A DNA stretch of 7,660 nt, taken from the NCBI GenBank assembly GCA_944385645.1, contig CALWYA010000069.1:1-7660 (forward strand), written 5' to 3'. Numbering within the stretch: position 1 is the stretch's first letter; each line of letters starts with the position of its first letter. Origin of the DNA: an uncultured Oscillospiraceae bacterium. GTDB taxonomy: Bacteria > Bacillota > Clostridia > Oscillospirales > Oscillospiraceae. The position numbers were made by a program, and so were the translations under genes. The notes under the pieces were generated by a model. It was not told where the DNA came from. It did no database searches and saw only the letters and a program-made list of their open reading frames with translations. Positions 1 through 5,697 of the stretch are shown in pieces.

Positions 1-1415
1 TTCTCGTACACCTCGATGTGGGGCTTGCCCATGTAGTCCAGGGTGTGGGCCACGCAGTGCTCCGGGGCCACCTTCAGCTGGCCGGAGATGTGGTGCTGGA
101 CCAGATCGGTGAAGAACTCCCCGCTGGGGTCGCGCATCAAATAGTCGAACCGGATGCCCGAGCGGATGAATACCTTTTTCACCCCGGGCAGGGCCCGGAG
201 CTTGCGCAGGAGCAGCATATAGTCGGTGTGGTCGGCGTCCAGGTTGGGGCAGGCCTCCGGGGCCAGGCAGGCCCGGTTCCTGCACAGCCCCGCCTTCAGC
301 TGCTTCTGGCAGGAGGGGTGCCGGAAGGTGGCGGAGGGCCCGCCCACGTCGTGGATGTACCCCTTGAAGCCCGGGTGCCGGATGAGCAGCTTGGCCTCCC
401 GGAGGACGCTCTCATGGCTCCGGGCGGAGATGACCCGCCCCTGGTGGAAGGCCAGGGAGCAGAAATTGCACGCCCCGAAGCACCCCCGGTTGTGGGTGAT
501 GGAGAAGCGCACCTCCTCGATGGCGGGGACGCCCCCCAGCTCGTCGTACATGGGGTGGGGCTCCCGCACATAGGGCAGCTCGGCCACCCGGTCCATCTCC
601 GCCATGGTCAGGGGCAGGGCGGGGGGATTCACCAGCAGGAAGCGGTTCCCGTGCCTTTGCAGGATGGCCTTCCCCACGAAGGGGTCGTGCTCCAGGTACT
701 CGGTCATGTTGGCCCGGGCGTAGTCCTCCCTGCTGGCGGCCACCTCCTCAAAGGAGGGAACCTCCACCTTGGGATAGGCGCACACGCCCGGGTCCCGAAC
801 CGCCGCGCAGGTGCCCCGCACGTCGGTGATCTCGGACACCGGGGTGCCCGAGGCCAGCCGGGCGGCAATCTCCACCGTGGCCCGCTCCCCCATGCCGTAG
901 GTGAGGAGATCCGCCTGGGCGTCGAAGAGGATGGACCGGCGCACCTTGTCCTCCCAGTAGTCATAGTGGGCGAAGCGCCGCAGACTGGCCTCCAGCCCGC
1001 CGATGATCACTGGGATGTCCCCGAAGGCCTCCCGCACCCGGTTGGCGTACACCACGGTGGCGTGGTCGGGGCGCAGGCCGGCCTTTCGCCCGGGGGAGTA
1101 GGCGTCGTCGTGGCGGCGCTTTTTGGCGGCGGTGTAGTGGGCCACCATGGAGTCCAGGTTGCCCGCCGAGATCAGCACCCCCAGCCGGGGCCGGCCCAGG
1201 GCCTGGAAGGGCTCGGCGCTGTGCCAGTCGGGCTGGGCCAGGACGGCCACCCGGTAGCCCTCGGCCTCCAGCACCCGGCCGATGATGGCCGGGCCGAAGG
1301 AGGGGTGGTCCACATAGGCGTCCCCGGTGATGAGCAGGAAGTCAAAGCCGTCCCACCCCCGGCGGGCCATGTCCTCCCGGCTGACGGGGAGGAATGAGTC
1401 GCGGTCAAAGGCCAT
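1..1415 (-). CDS. ygiQ: YgiQ family radical SAM protein, N-terminal 471 residues (3' end cut by window edge)
   Basis: The frame is open from the ATG at 1415 to the window edge, giving 471 codons. The family is usually about 600-700 residues, so the C-terminal part lies outside. Residues about 1-290 match the YgiQ N-terminal domain (starts MAFDRDSFLPVSREDM, with GDAYVDHPSFG at 31-41 and VIIGGLEASLRRFAHYDYW at 136-154). The radical SAM core follows, with the 4Fe-4S/SAM cysteines C312, C316 and C319 in NRGCFGACNFCS. The last visible part, VAPEHCVAHTLDYMGKPH, is also typical of the family. Such enzymes reductively cleave S-adenosylmethionine; the substrate of YgiQ proteins is not established. The start is supported by GGAAAGGAGG at 1430-1421, five bases from the ATG. 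It lies 52 nt after the phosphatase/GNAT gene on the same strand and may be co-transcribed with it. The family assignment is confident; the cellular role is unknown. Confidence 0.93.
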   Translation of the reverse strand, partial: MAFDRDSFLPVSREDMARRGWDGFDFLLITGDAYVDHPSFGPAIIGRVLEAEGYRVAVLAQPDWHSAEPFQALGRPRLGVLISAGNLDSMVAHYTAAKKRRHDDAYSPGRKAGLRPDHATVVYANRVREAFGDIPVIIGGLEASLRRFAHYDYWEDKVRRSILFDAQADLLTYGMGERATVEIAARLASGTPVSEITDVRGTCAAVRDPGVCAYPKVEVPSFEEVAASREDYARANMTEYLEHDPFVGKAILQRHGNRFLLVNPPALPLTMAEMDRVAELPYVREPHPMYDELGGVPAIEEVRFSITHNRGCFGACNFCSLAFHQGRVISARSHESVLREAKLLIRHPGFKGYIHDVGGPSATFRHPSCQKQLKAGLCRNRACLAPEACPNLDADHTDYMLLLRKLRALPGVKKVFIRSGIRFDYLMRDPSGEFFTDLVQHHISGQLKVAPEHCVAHTLDYMGKPHIEVYE

Positions 1416-1444
1416 GGGGCCCTCCTTTCCATGGGGAACATGCG

Positions 1445-1467
1445 GCGGGCGGCCGGACGCCGCCCGC
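1445..1467 (-). other. perfect 9-bp GC hairpin directly after the phosphatase/GNAT stop
   Basis: GCGGGCGGC at 1445-1453 pairs perfectly with GCCGCCCGC at 1459-1467 around a 5-nt loop. The stem abuts the TGA of the upstream gene. No T-run follows it in the direction of transcription, so it is not a canonical intrinsic terminator. It could stabilise the upstream mRNA 3' end or slow read-through into the radical SAM gene. Both roles are inference. Confidence 0.5.
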
Positions 1468-2619
1468 TCACCACTGATAGCCAATGTACTTTTCCAAAAT
1501 CTCCAGGGGGACCCGGCTGCCCGTCTCGTCCCCCACCTTGGCAAAGCCGTACTTGCGGTAGAAATGCTGGGCCCGGTCGTTGTAGGGGGCGCACCGCAGC
1601 CGCAGTTCGTCCCGGCCCAGGGGGCGGTAGAAGGCCACCGCCTGCCCGATGAGCTGGATCCCCAGGTGCTGGGCCCGGAACTCCGGCCGCAGGTAGCAGA
1701 AGGGGATATAGCCCGCCCCCTCCTCCCGGTACCGCTCCGGGTCCAGCTGCAGGAAGCCCGCCAGACTGTCCCCGGCCATGGCCGCCGTCACCCCCCAGGG
1801 GGTGCGGGACAGGTGGAGCCGGGCGGCCTCCAGGAAGCCCTCCGGCTGAAAGGGGACGCGCGCCCCGTGGATGGAGCCCCAGGCCTCCCGCCGGGCCTCC
1901 AGATACAGCCCCTGCTCCCGGCCCCAGTCGATGGGCCGGTACCACAGGTTCACGTCCTTGGCCGCCGAGCTGCCCCGCCACCATTTCTGCTTGGACATGG
2001 TGCCCAGCTCCTCCGGCAGGTGGGAAGCGTCGTCCCGGAAGCGGATGGAGAACCGCTCCCCGTCGAAGTCCAGGCGGGTGACCGCCGTGTTCTCGCTGTG
2101 GCTGGTGCCCCCCCACTGCTCGGGGGGGAGCTCCAGAATGTGGGAGAGCACCTGCCGGATGACGGTGCCGTGGGTGAAGACGGCCACCGTCTGCCCCGGG
2201 TGGGCGGCGGCGATGCGCCGCAGGGCCCCCTCCACCCGCAGGCCGGCCTGGATGAGACTCTCCCCGTGGGGGGCCTGCCAGTCCGGGTCGCTGGCGTTGA
2301 ACCGCTGGATCTGGCCGGGGCAGGTGCGGTAGATCTCCCCCCAGGGGCGGTCCTCCCAGTCCCCGAAGTTCAGCTCCCGCAGGTCGGGGTCGGTGCGCAC
2401 TTCCAGGTCCCGGCCCTGACACACCGCCCGGGCGGTAGTCTCGGTGCGGAACAGGTCGCTGGAGTAAGCGGCGTCCAACGGGACGTCCCGGAAGCGCTCC
2501 GCCAGGCAGTCCAGCTGCCGGTAGCCGTTCTCAGTGATCAGCGCGTCATACCACCCGTGGATGCGGCGGTACAGGTTGCCCTCCGCCTCCGCGTGGCGGA
2601 TGAGATAGAGTGTGGTCAT
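1468..2619 (-). CDS. bifunctional histidine phosphatase / GNAT N-acetyltransferase fusion
   Basis: This 383-residue two-domain protein starts with a histidine phosphatase (phosphoglycerate-mutase-like) domain, residues 1 to about 203. It has the LIRHAEAEGN motif with the phosphorylated His at H9 and R8, the supporting Arg R58 in SSDLFRTETTA, the acid E82 in RELNFGDWED, and the second catalytic His H150 in FTHGTVIRQVL. After a linker of about 15 residues, residues about 215-383 look like a GNAT acetyltransferase: YIPFCYLRPEFRAQHLGIQL (304-323) is the acetyl-CoA loop region and YNDRAQHFYRKYGF (346-359) is the usual C-terminal motif. The loop reads R-A-Q-H-L-G, with H318 where most GNATs have a glycine. 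Substrates of both domains are unknown; no signal peptide or membrane segment is visible. GAGGAG at 2637-2632 lies 12 nt from the ATG, rather far. It follows pyrD after a repeat element. The fusion architecture occurs in clostridial genomes; a link to pyrimidine metabolism is not shown. Confidence 0.9.
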   Translation of the reverse strand: MTTLYLIRHAEAEGNLYRRIHGWYDALITENGYRQLDCLAERFRDVPLDAAYSSDLFRTETTARAVCQGRDLEVRTDPDLRELNFGDWEDRPWGEIYRTCPGQIQRFNASDPDWQAPHGESLIQAGLRVEGALRRIAAAHPGQTVAVFTHGTVIRQVLSHILELPPEQWGGTSHSENTAVTRLDFDGERFSIRFRDDASHLPEELGTMSKQKWWRGSSAAKDVNLWYRPIDWGREQGLYLEARREAWGSIHGARVPFQPEGFLEAARLHLSRTPWGVTAAMAGDSLAGFLQLDPERYREEGAGYIPFCYLRPEFRAQHLGIQLIGQAVAFYRPLGRDELRLRCAPYNDRAQHFYRKYGFAKVGDETGSRVPLEILEKYIGYQW

Positions 2620-2640
2620 GTTCTCTGTGGTCTCCTCTGT

Positions 2641-2759
2641 GAGAAAATTAGGAATTAGAAGTTAGGAGTTGTGGGGCGCGCCATAGGCGCGCAACCGTAC
2701 CTTCGTCCGGCGGAGCCGGACGAAAAAACTCCTAATTTCTCATTCCTCATTCCAAATTG
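2641..2759. repeat. modular hairpin repeat, copy B (heptamer arms plus two GC hairpins)
   Basis: This AT-rich island lies between pyrD and the phosphatase/GNAT gene. The left arm is heptamer-periodic: AATTAGG (2646-2652), AATTAGA, AGTTAGG, AGTTGTG (to 2673). The right arm is the complementary type: AACTCCT (2727-2733), AATTTCT, CATTCCT, CATTCCA, then AATTG (2755-2759). Between them sit two perfect hairpins: GCGCGCC-ATA-GGCGCGC at 2676-2692, and a 10-bp stem with a GGA loop at 2702-2724 whose core is GTCCGGC-GGA-GCCGGAC. The same modules occur in copy A at 6641-6760, with the two hairpins in the opposite order along the plus strand. There is no ORF in it and no T-run suited to termination on the minus strand. 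It fills the gap from 6 nt past the pyrD stop to the next gene's ribosome binding site. It is a MITE-like or REP-like intergenic element by inference. Confidence 0.85.
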
Positions 2760-2765
2760 AAACGG

Positions 2766-3689
2766 TTACCAGGGCTTCACTCCGCCGGTGAGCTCCGCCA
2801 CCCGGGCCAGCCCCTGCCGGGCGGCCAGCGCGGCCAGTCCGTCCCGCACCGTCAGCGGGGCGAAGGGATCGGCAAACAGGGCGGTGCCCACCGCCACGGC
2901 GCTGGCCCCTGCCAGCATCAGCTGGGCGGCGTCCTCCCCCTTGGAGACGCCTCCCATGCCCAGAATGGGCAGGCCGGGGACGGCGCAGGCCACCTCCCAC
3001 ACCATCCGCACCGCCACGGGCAGGACGGCGGGGCCGGACAGGCCGCCGGTGTTCATCTTCAAAATGGGCCGGCCGGTGTTCACGTCGATGCGCATCCCCC
3101 GGATGGTGTTGATGAGGGACAGGGCGTCCGCCCCGGCGTCGGCCACCGCCTTTGCGATCTCGGTGACGTCGGTGACATTGGGGGACAGCTTCACCATCAC
3201 CGGGGTTTTCCCGGCGTGGGCCTTGGCCACCTGGGTGACCTCGGCGGCCAGCTCGGGCCGGGTGCCGTAGGCCAGCCCCCCCGCCTTCACGTTGGGGCAG
3301 GAGATGTTCACCTCGATCAGGTCCACCCCGGCCCCGTCCAGCTTCTCGCACATGACGCCGTACTCCTCGGGGGTGTTGCCCGAGATGTTGGCGATAACTT
3401 TCGTGTCAAACTGCCGCAGGAAGGGCAGCTCCTCGGCGATAAAGGCGTCCACCCCGGGGTTTTGCAGGCCCACCGAGTTCAGGATGCCCATGGGGGTTTC
3501 GGCGATGCGGGGGGCGGGGTTGCCCTCCCGGCGGTGGAGAGTGAGGCCCTTAGCGCAGATACCCCCCAGCTCGCCCAGGTCATAGAACTGGCCGTACTCC
3601 CGGCCGAAGCCGAAGGTGCCCGAGGCCACCACCACCGGGTTTTTCAGGGTCACCCCCGCCAGATTGACGCGCAGATCCACATCAGGCAT
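2766..3689 (-). CDS. pyrD: dihydroorotate dehydrogenase, class 1B catalytic subunit PyrD
   Basis: PyrD oxidises dihydroorotate to orotate on FMN, the fourth step of UMP synthesis. The 307 residues fit the usual length. Visible family signatures are VVVASGTFGFGREYG (19-33), CAKGLTL (45-51), ETPMGILNSVGLQNPG (64-79), the catalytic cysteine C131 in VNISCPNVKAGG, MVKLSPNVTD, NTIRGM, and the C-terminal FMN phosphate region GMGGVSKGEDA with GASAVAVGTALF. A catalytic Cys, rather than the Ser of class 2 enzymes, together with the adjacent pyrK, identifies the class 1B type. That type passes electrons through PyrK to NAD+, is cytosolic and works as a PyrD2PyrK2 heterotetramer. The start overlaps the end of pyrK by 8 nt and has a good ribosome binding site inside pyrK, so the two are probably translationally coupled. 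Downstream lies repeat copy B. The call is very secure. Confidence 0.98.
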   Translation of the reverse strand: MPDVDLRVNLAGVTLKNPVVVASGTFGFGREYGQFYDLGELGGICAKGLTLHRREGNPAPRIAETPMGILNSVGLQNPGVDAFIAEELPFLRQFDTKVIANISGNTPEEYGVMCEKLDGAGVDLIEVNISCPNVKAGGLAYGTRPELAAEVTQVAKAHAGKTPVMVKLSPNVTDVTEIAKAVADAGADALSLINTIRGMRIDVNTGRPILKMNTGGLSGPAVLPVAVRMVWEVACAVPGLPILGMGGVSKGEDAAQLMLAGASAVAVGTALFADPFAPLTVRDGLAALAARQGLARVAELTGGVKPW

Positions 3690-4461
3690 CCCAGTCCACC
3701 TCCCTGGAATCGAATACCGGGCCGTCCTTGCACACGTGCTTCCGGCTGCCGTCCTTCATGTCGCAGGCGCACACCAGACAGGCCCCCACGCCGCAGCCCA
3801 TACGCTCCTCCATGGACACCTGGCAGGGGACGCTGAACTCCGCGGCCACCTTCGCCACATTCCGCAGCATGGGCTTGGGGCCGCAGGCCAGGACGGCGTC
3901 GTAGGCCCTATCCTGTTCCAGCTCCTGCCGCACCAGGGCGTCCACAAAGCCGTGGTGGCCCAGGGAGCCGTCGTCGGTGGCGATGAGCACCTTGGCGCAC
4001 TCCCGTTCAAAGAGGTCCCGGAGGATGATCTTGTCCGCCGACCGCCCCCCCAGGATGGCGGTGGAGCGGCCTTCGGTGTACTGGGCGCAGCCCCGCATGG
4101 GGGGGATGCCGATGCCGCCCCCCACCAGGAGATAGCGGCCCTCGGGCTTGATGGAAAAGCCGTTGCCCAGCAGGCCCATCACGTCCAGAGTGCCCCCCAC
4201 CGCCCGGTCGGCCAGCCACTGGGTGCCCTCCCCCCGGACCTCGAAGGCGATGGCCACCAGGTCCTCCGGCTCGTCCTCCTGACAGGAGCACACCGAGATG
4301 GGCCGCCGGAGGAGCAGGGAGTCCCCGCATTTGATGTGGACGAACTGGCCCGGCCCCTTACAGGAGGTACGGACCATGTCCCCCGCCTCCAGCACCATAT
4401 AGACGGCGTCGTGGTTCAGCCGCTCCTTGGAGACGATCTTACACTTGCGTTCCACTTTCAT
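3682..4461 (-). CDS. pyrK: dihydroorotate dehydrogenase electron transfer subunit PyrK
   Basis: PyrK carries FAD and a 2Fe-2S cluster and moves electrons from PyrD to NAD+. The 259 residues match the family length. The FAD-binding beta barrel covers about 1-105, with LRRPISVCSC (51-60) as the flavin motif. The NAD-binding half shows LLVGGGIGIPPM (111-122) and LACGPKPML (191-199). The 2Fe-2S cysteines are C223, C228, C231 and C244 in MGCGVGACLVCAC and KHVCKDGP, so the full set is present. It starts 18 nt after the second zinc-ribbon gene. The ribosome binding site is weak: GGAAG lies about 13 nt from the ATG, and an out-of-frame ATG at 4469-4467 lies between them. pyrK expression may therefore lean on translation of the zinc-ribbon gene before it. 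The 3' end overlaps pyrD by 8 nt. The call is very secure. Confidence 0.98.
   Translation of the reverse strand: MKVERKCKIVSKERLNHDAVYMVLEAGDMVRTSCKGPGQFVHIKCGDSLLLRRPISVCSCQEDEPEDLVAIAFEVRGEGTQWLADRAVGGTLDVMGLLGNGFSIKPEGRYLLVGGGIGIPPMRGCAQYTEGRSTAILGGRSADKIILRDLFERECAKVLIATDDGSLGHHGFVDALVRQELEQDRAYDAVLACGPKPMLRNVAKVAAEFSVPCQVSMEERMGCGVGACLVCACDMKDGSRKHVCKDGPVFDSREVDWDA
3696..3704 (-). promoter_or_regulatory. ribosome binding site of pyrD, located inside the pyrK 3' end
   Basis: On the minus strand GGGAGGTGG (3704-3696) precedes the pyrD ATG at 3689. The site lies within the last codons of pyrK, whose TGA is at 3684-3682. Its presence supports the pyrD start and suggests coupled translation that keeps the two subunits balanced. 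Confidence 0.75.
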
Positions 4462-4479
4462 AGTCTCATTCCCACTTCC

Positions 4480-5115
4480 TTATTTCTCCCAGGGGGGCTT
4501 CCGGTCCCGGCGCTTCGGCTCCCGGGGGGCGTCCTCCCCCTGGGGCTGCTGCCGGCCCATGGCGCTGTGCACGGCGCACTTGGGACAGTTGACCAGGGTG
4601 CTGTGCCGGGTGCCGCACACCGGGCAGGTGACCTGGTCCTGCTCCTCCGGGTCCTCGGCCACCTCCGGAAGCGTCAGATAGCCGGGGCGATAAAACTCCA
4701 CCCGGCCGCAGTCCTGACAGCTCAGCATATCCAGCTCCAGAAACGAGGCCAGCCACCCGTCCCGGGCCACGATGCCGCCCAACAGGCCCTCTTCCCCCAT
4801 GTTGAAGTGCTTCCGCTGGAAGTTCAGCATGGGTCCGCCGCAGTACCGGCAGGTCAGGCCGGTGGCGCGCCTGCGCCGCTCCGCCTCCCGCTGCTCCTTC
4901 CGCTGGGCCTCCTCCGCCTCCAGAAACGAGTGCAGGGCCTCCGGCTCCACCGCCCGGCCCGTCTCCAGGGCCAGGCGGGCCCGCTCCCCCTGGGGCAGGT
5001 CCAGGAGCCGGTTCCAGCAGTCCTGACAGGCCGGCTGGGAGACGTTCCCCGCCAGCAGGGTGTTCCGGTCAAAGATGCCAAGTTCCTTGCCGCAGAACGC
5101 GCAGACTTTTGTCAT
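4480..5115 (-). CDS. multi-zinc-ribbon protein of unknown function (paralogue 2, 211 aa, six CxxC pairs)
   Basis: No established function is recognised. The protein has three apparent zinc sites: C5/C8 with C30/C33, C89/C92 with C133/C136, and C164/C167 with C177/C180. The N-terminal unit (VCAFCGKELG...SQPACQDCW) resembles short DUF4428-type fingers. The middle unit ends SCQDCGRVEFYRPG, like zinc_ribbon_13 (DUF2082) proteins that end in CGYTEFY. A charged stretch at 64-85, rich in E, R and K, is probably helical and separates the first two. The C-terminal tail from about 185 is proline/charge-rich and looks disordered. No signal peptide or membrane segment is seen. The open frame extends back to 5190, but the ATG at 5115 is chosen: AAGGAGGG at 5130-5123 is 7 nt upstream and the resulting N-terminus aligns with its neighbour. 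It lies 23 nt after its paralogue and 18 nt before pyrK. Nucleic-acid binding or protein-protein contact is possible but unproven. Confidence 0.85.
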   Translation of the reverse strand: MTKVCAFCGKELGIFDRNTLLAGNVSQPACQDCWNRLLDLPQGERARLALETGRAVEPEALHSFLEAEEAQRKEQREAERRRRATGLTCRYCGGPMLNFQRKHFNMGEEGLLGGIVARDGWLASFLELDMLSCQDCGRVEFYRPGYLTLPEVAEDPEEQDQVTCPVCGTRHSTLVNCPKCAVHSAMGRQQPQGEDAPREPKRRDRKPPWEK

Positions 5116-5138
5116 GACTCGACCCTCCTTCGCTGAAC

Positions 5139-5576
5139 TCAAGCCTGTTTTCTCTTGCCGGCGGGCAGATAGAACTCCACCTTGCCGCATTTTTCACAGG
5201 CCAGCAGCTCCAGCTCCAGTGAGCCGCTGGCCAGCCGGTTCAGGTCGGAGAAAAACAGGGTCTCCTCCCCCAGCTTGAAGGTCTGGCGGCCCCGGCGGAG
5301 CATAGCCCCGCCGCAGCGGGGGCAGGTCAGCCCGCTCAGCCGGGCGGACCGCGCCTCCTCTTCCCGCCGGCGCTGGGCCTCATAGCTTTGGCGCAGCTTG
5401 TCCGGATCCTCCGGGTGGCCGGAGCGCAGCAGGGTCTCCACCCGCTCCCGGTCGGAGACGTCCAGGTATTTCCCCCAGCACTCCTTGCATACCGGCTGAC
5501 TGGTACCGCCGCACACTAGGTTTTCCCGTCCCAGCAGTCCCAGGGGTTTACCGCAGAAGGCGCAGACGTTGGCCAT
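5139..5576 (-). CDS. double zinc-ribbon protein of unknown function (paralogue 1, 145 aa)
   Basis: No established function is recognised. It is clearly a tandem paralogue of the next gene. Both share VCAFCGK near the N-terminus, SQPxCxxCW at about 26-34, LxGLTCxxCGGxML at 80-93, FxxGEE near 100-105 and CGxVEFYxP at the end. Zinc-type cysteines are C5/C8 with C30/C33, and C85/C88 with C127/C130; C22 is an extra cysteine. A highly charged segment (about 60-80, EAQRRREEEARSARL) probably forms a helix between the two sites. Unlike its paralogue, it stops after the second ribbon with a short basic tail. The start at 5576 has AAAGGAGGG at 5591-5583, 6 nt away. It lies 121 nt downstream of pyrF, past a strong hairpin, so this pair may be expressed at a different level from pyrF. 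A role as a small DNA/RNA- or protein-binding accessory factor is inference only. Confidence 0.85.
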   Translation of the reverse strand: MANVCAFCGKPLGLLGRENLVCGGTSQPVCKECWGKYLDVSDRERVETLLRSGHPEDPDKLRQSYEAQRRREEEARSARLSGLTCPRCGGAMLRRGRQTFKLGEETLFFSDLNRLASGSLELELLACEKCGKVEFYLPAGKRKQA

Positions 5577-5645
5577 GGACAGCCCTCCTTTTTTATCTTT
5601 TTCCCACTTTCCTGTTGTGTGCCCAAGTTCAAAATTTTTCTTGCT

Positions 5646-5672
5646 GTTCCCGCCCCCTGCGGGGGCGGGAAC
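5646..5672 (-). terminator. perfect 12-bp GC hairpin after pyrF (possible partial terminator or mRNA 3' stabiliser)
   Basis: GTTCCCGCCCCC at 5646-5657 is exactly complementary to 5661-5672 around a 3-nt loop. It starts 26 nt past the pyrF stop in the direction of transcription. The sequence after it on the minus strand is AGCAAGAAAAATTTTG, so there is no immediate T-run and a canonical intrinsic terminator is not shown. A weak terminator or a structure protecting pyrF mRNA is plausible. The rest of the 5577-5697 gap holds the ribosome binding site of the zinc-ribbon gene and no convincing -35/-10 pair. Confidence 0.45.
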
Positions 5673-5697
5673 CCACGAAAGGATAGGGGGTCATCTT

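Noticed and set aside
18..1397. 459-codon plus-strand open frame
   Set aside because: Rich in G, A, V, P, H and L with no domain or motif; it is the antisense shadow of the ygiQ gene in GC-rich DNA.
1172..2422. 416-codon minus-strand open frame overlapping the phosphatase/GNAT and ygiQ genes
   Set aside because: Gly/Pro/Ala/Arg-rich out-of-frame translation covering parts of two real genes; only the tail past the junction is of mixed composition. It is not a fusion or frameshift product.
1327..2658. 443-codon plus-strand open frame
   Set aside because: Antisense to the phosphatase/GNAT gene, with low-complexity composition and no motifs. It also runs across the intergenic gap and into ygiQ, so it is a shadow frame.
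2702..2724. Intrinsic terminator after pyrD
   Set aside because: The 10-bp hairpin is convincing, but on the minus strand the T-run precedes the stem and GAAGGTACGG follows it. The A-run is on the plus strand, so termination of pyrD transcription is not supported.
2641..2759. CRISPR array suggested by short direct repeats
   Set aside because: The units are 7 nt and contiguous, with no spacers of regular length, and there are no cas genes nearby.
3616..5136. 506-codon plus-strand open frame, the longest in the window
   Set aside because: Antisense to pyrK and the zinc-ribbon gene, which both have clear motifs; the translation is a G/P/L/H/V-rich shadow without a domain.
5139..5576. Could the 145-aa zinc protein be PyrI, the zinc-binding regulatory chain of aspartate carbamoyltransferase?
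   Set aside because: PyrI has an N-terminal nucleotide-binding domain and one four-cysteine site near the C-terminus (CxxxxC...CxxC). This protein starts with a CxxC finger, has two separate sites and lacks a PyrI-like N-terminus.
5577..5645. Promoter for the zinc-ribbon genes (TTGAAC or TTGGGC with GATAAA)
   Set aside because: Spacings between candidate -35 and -10 boxes are about 24-29 nt, outside the normal 16-18 nt range. No better pair was seen.
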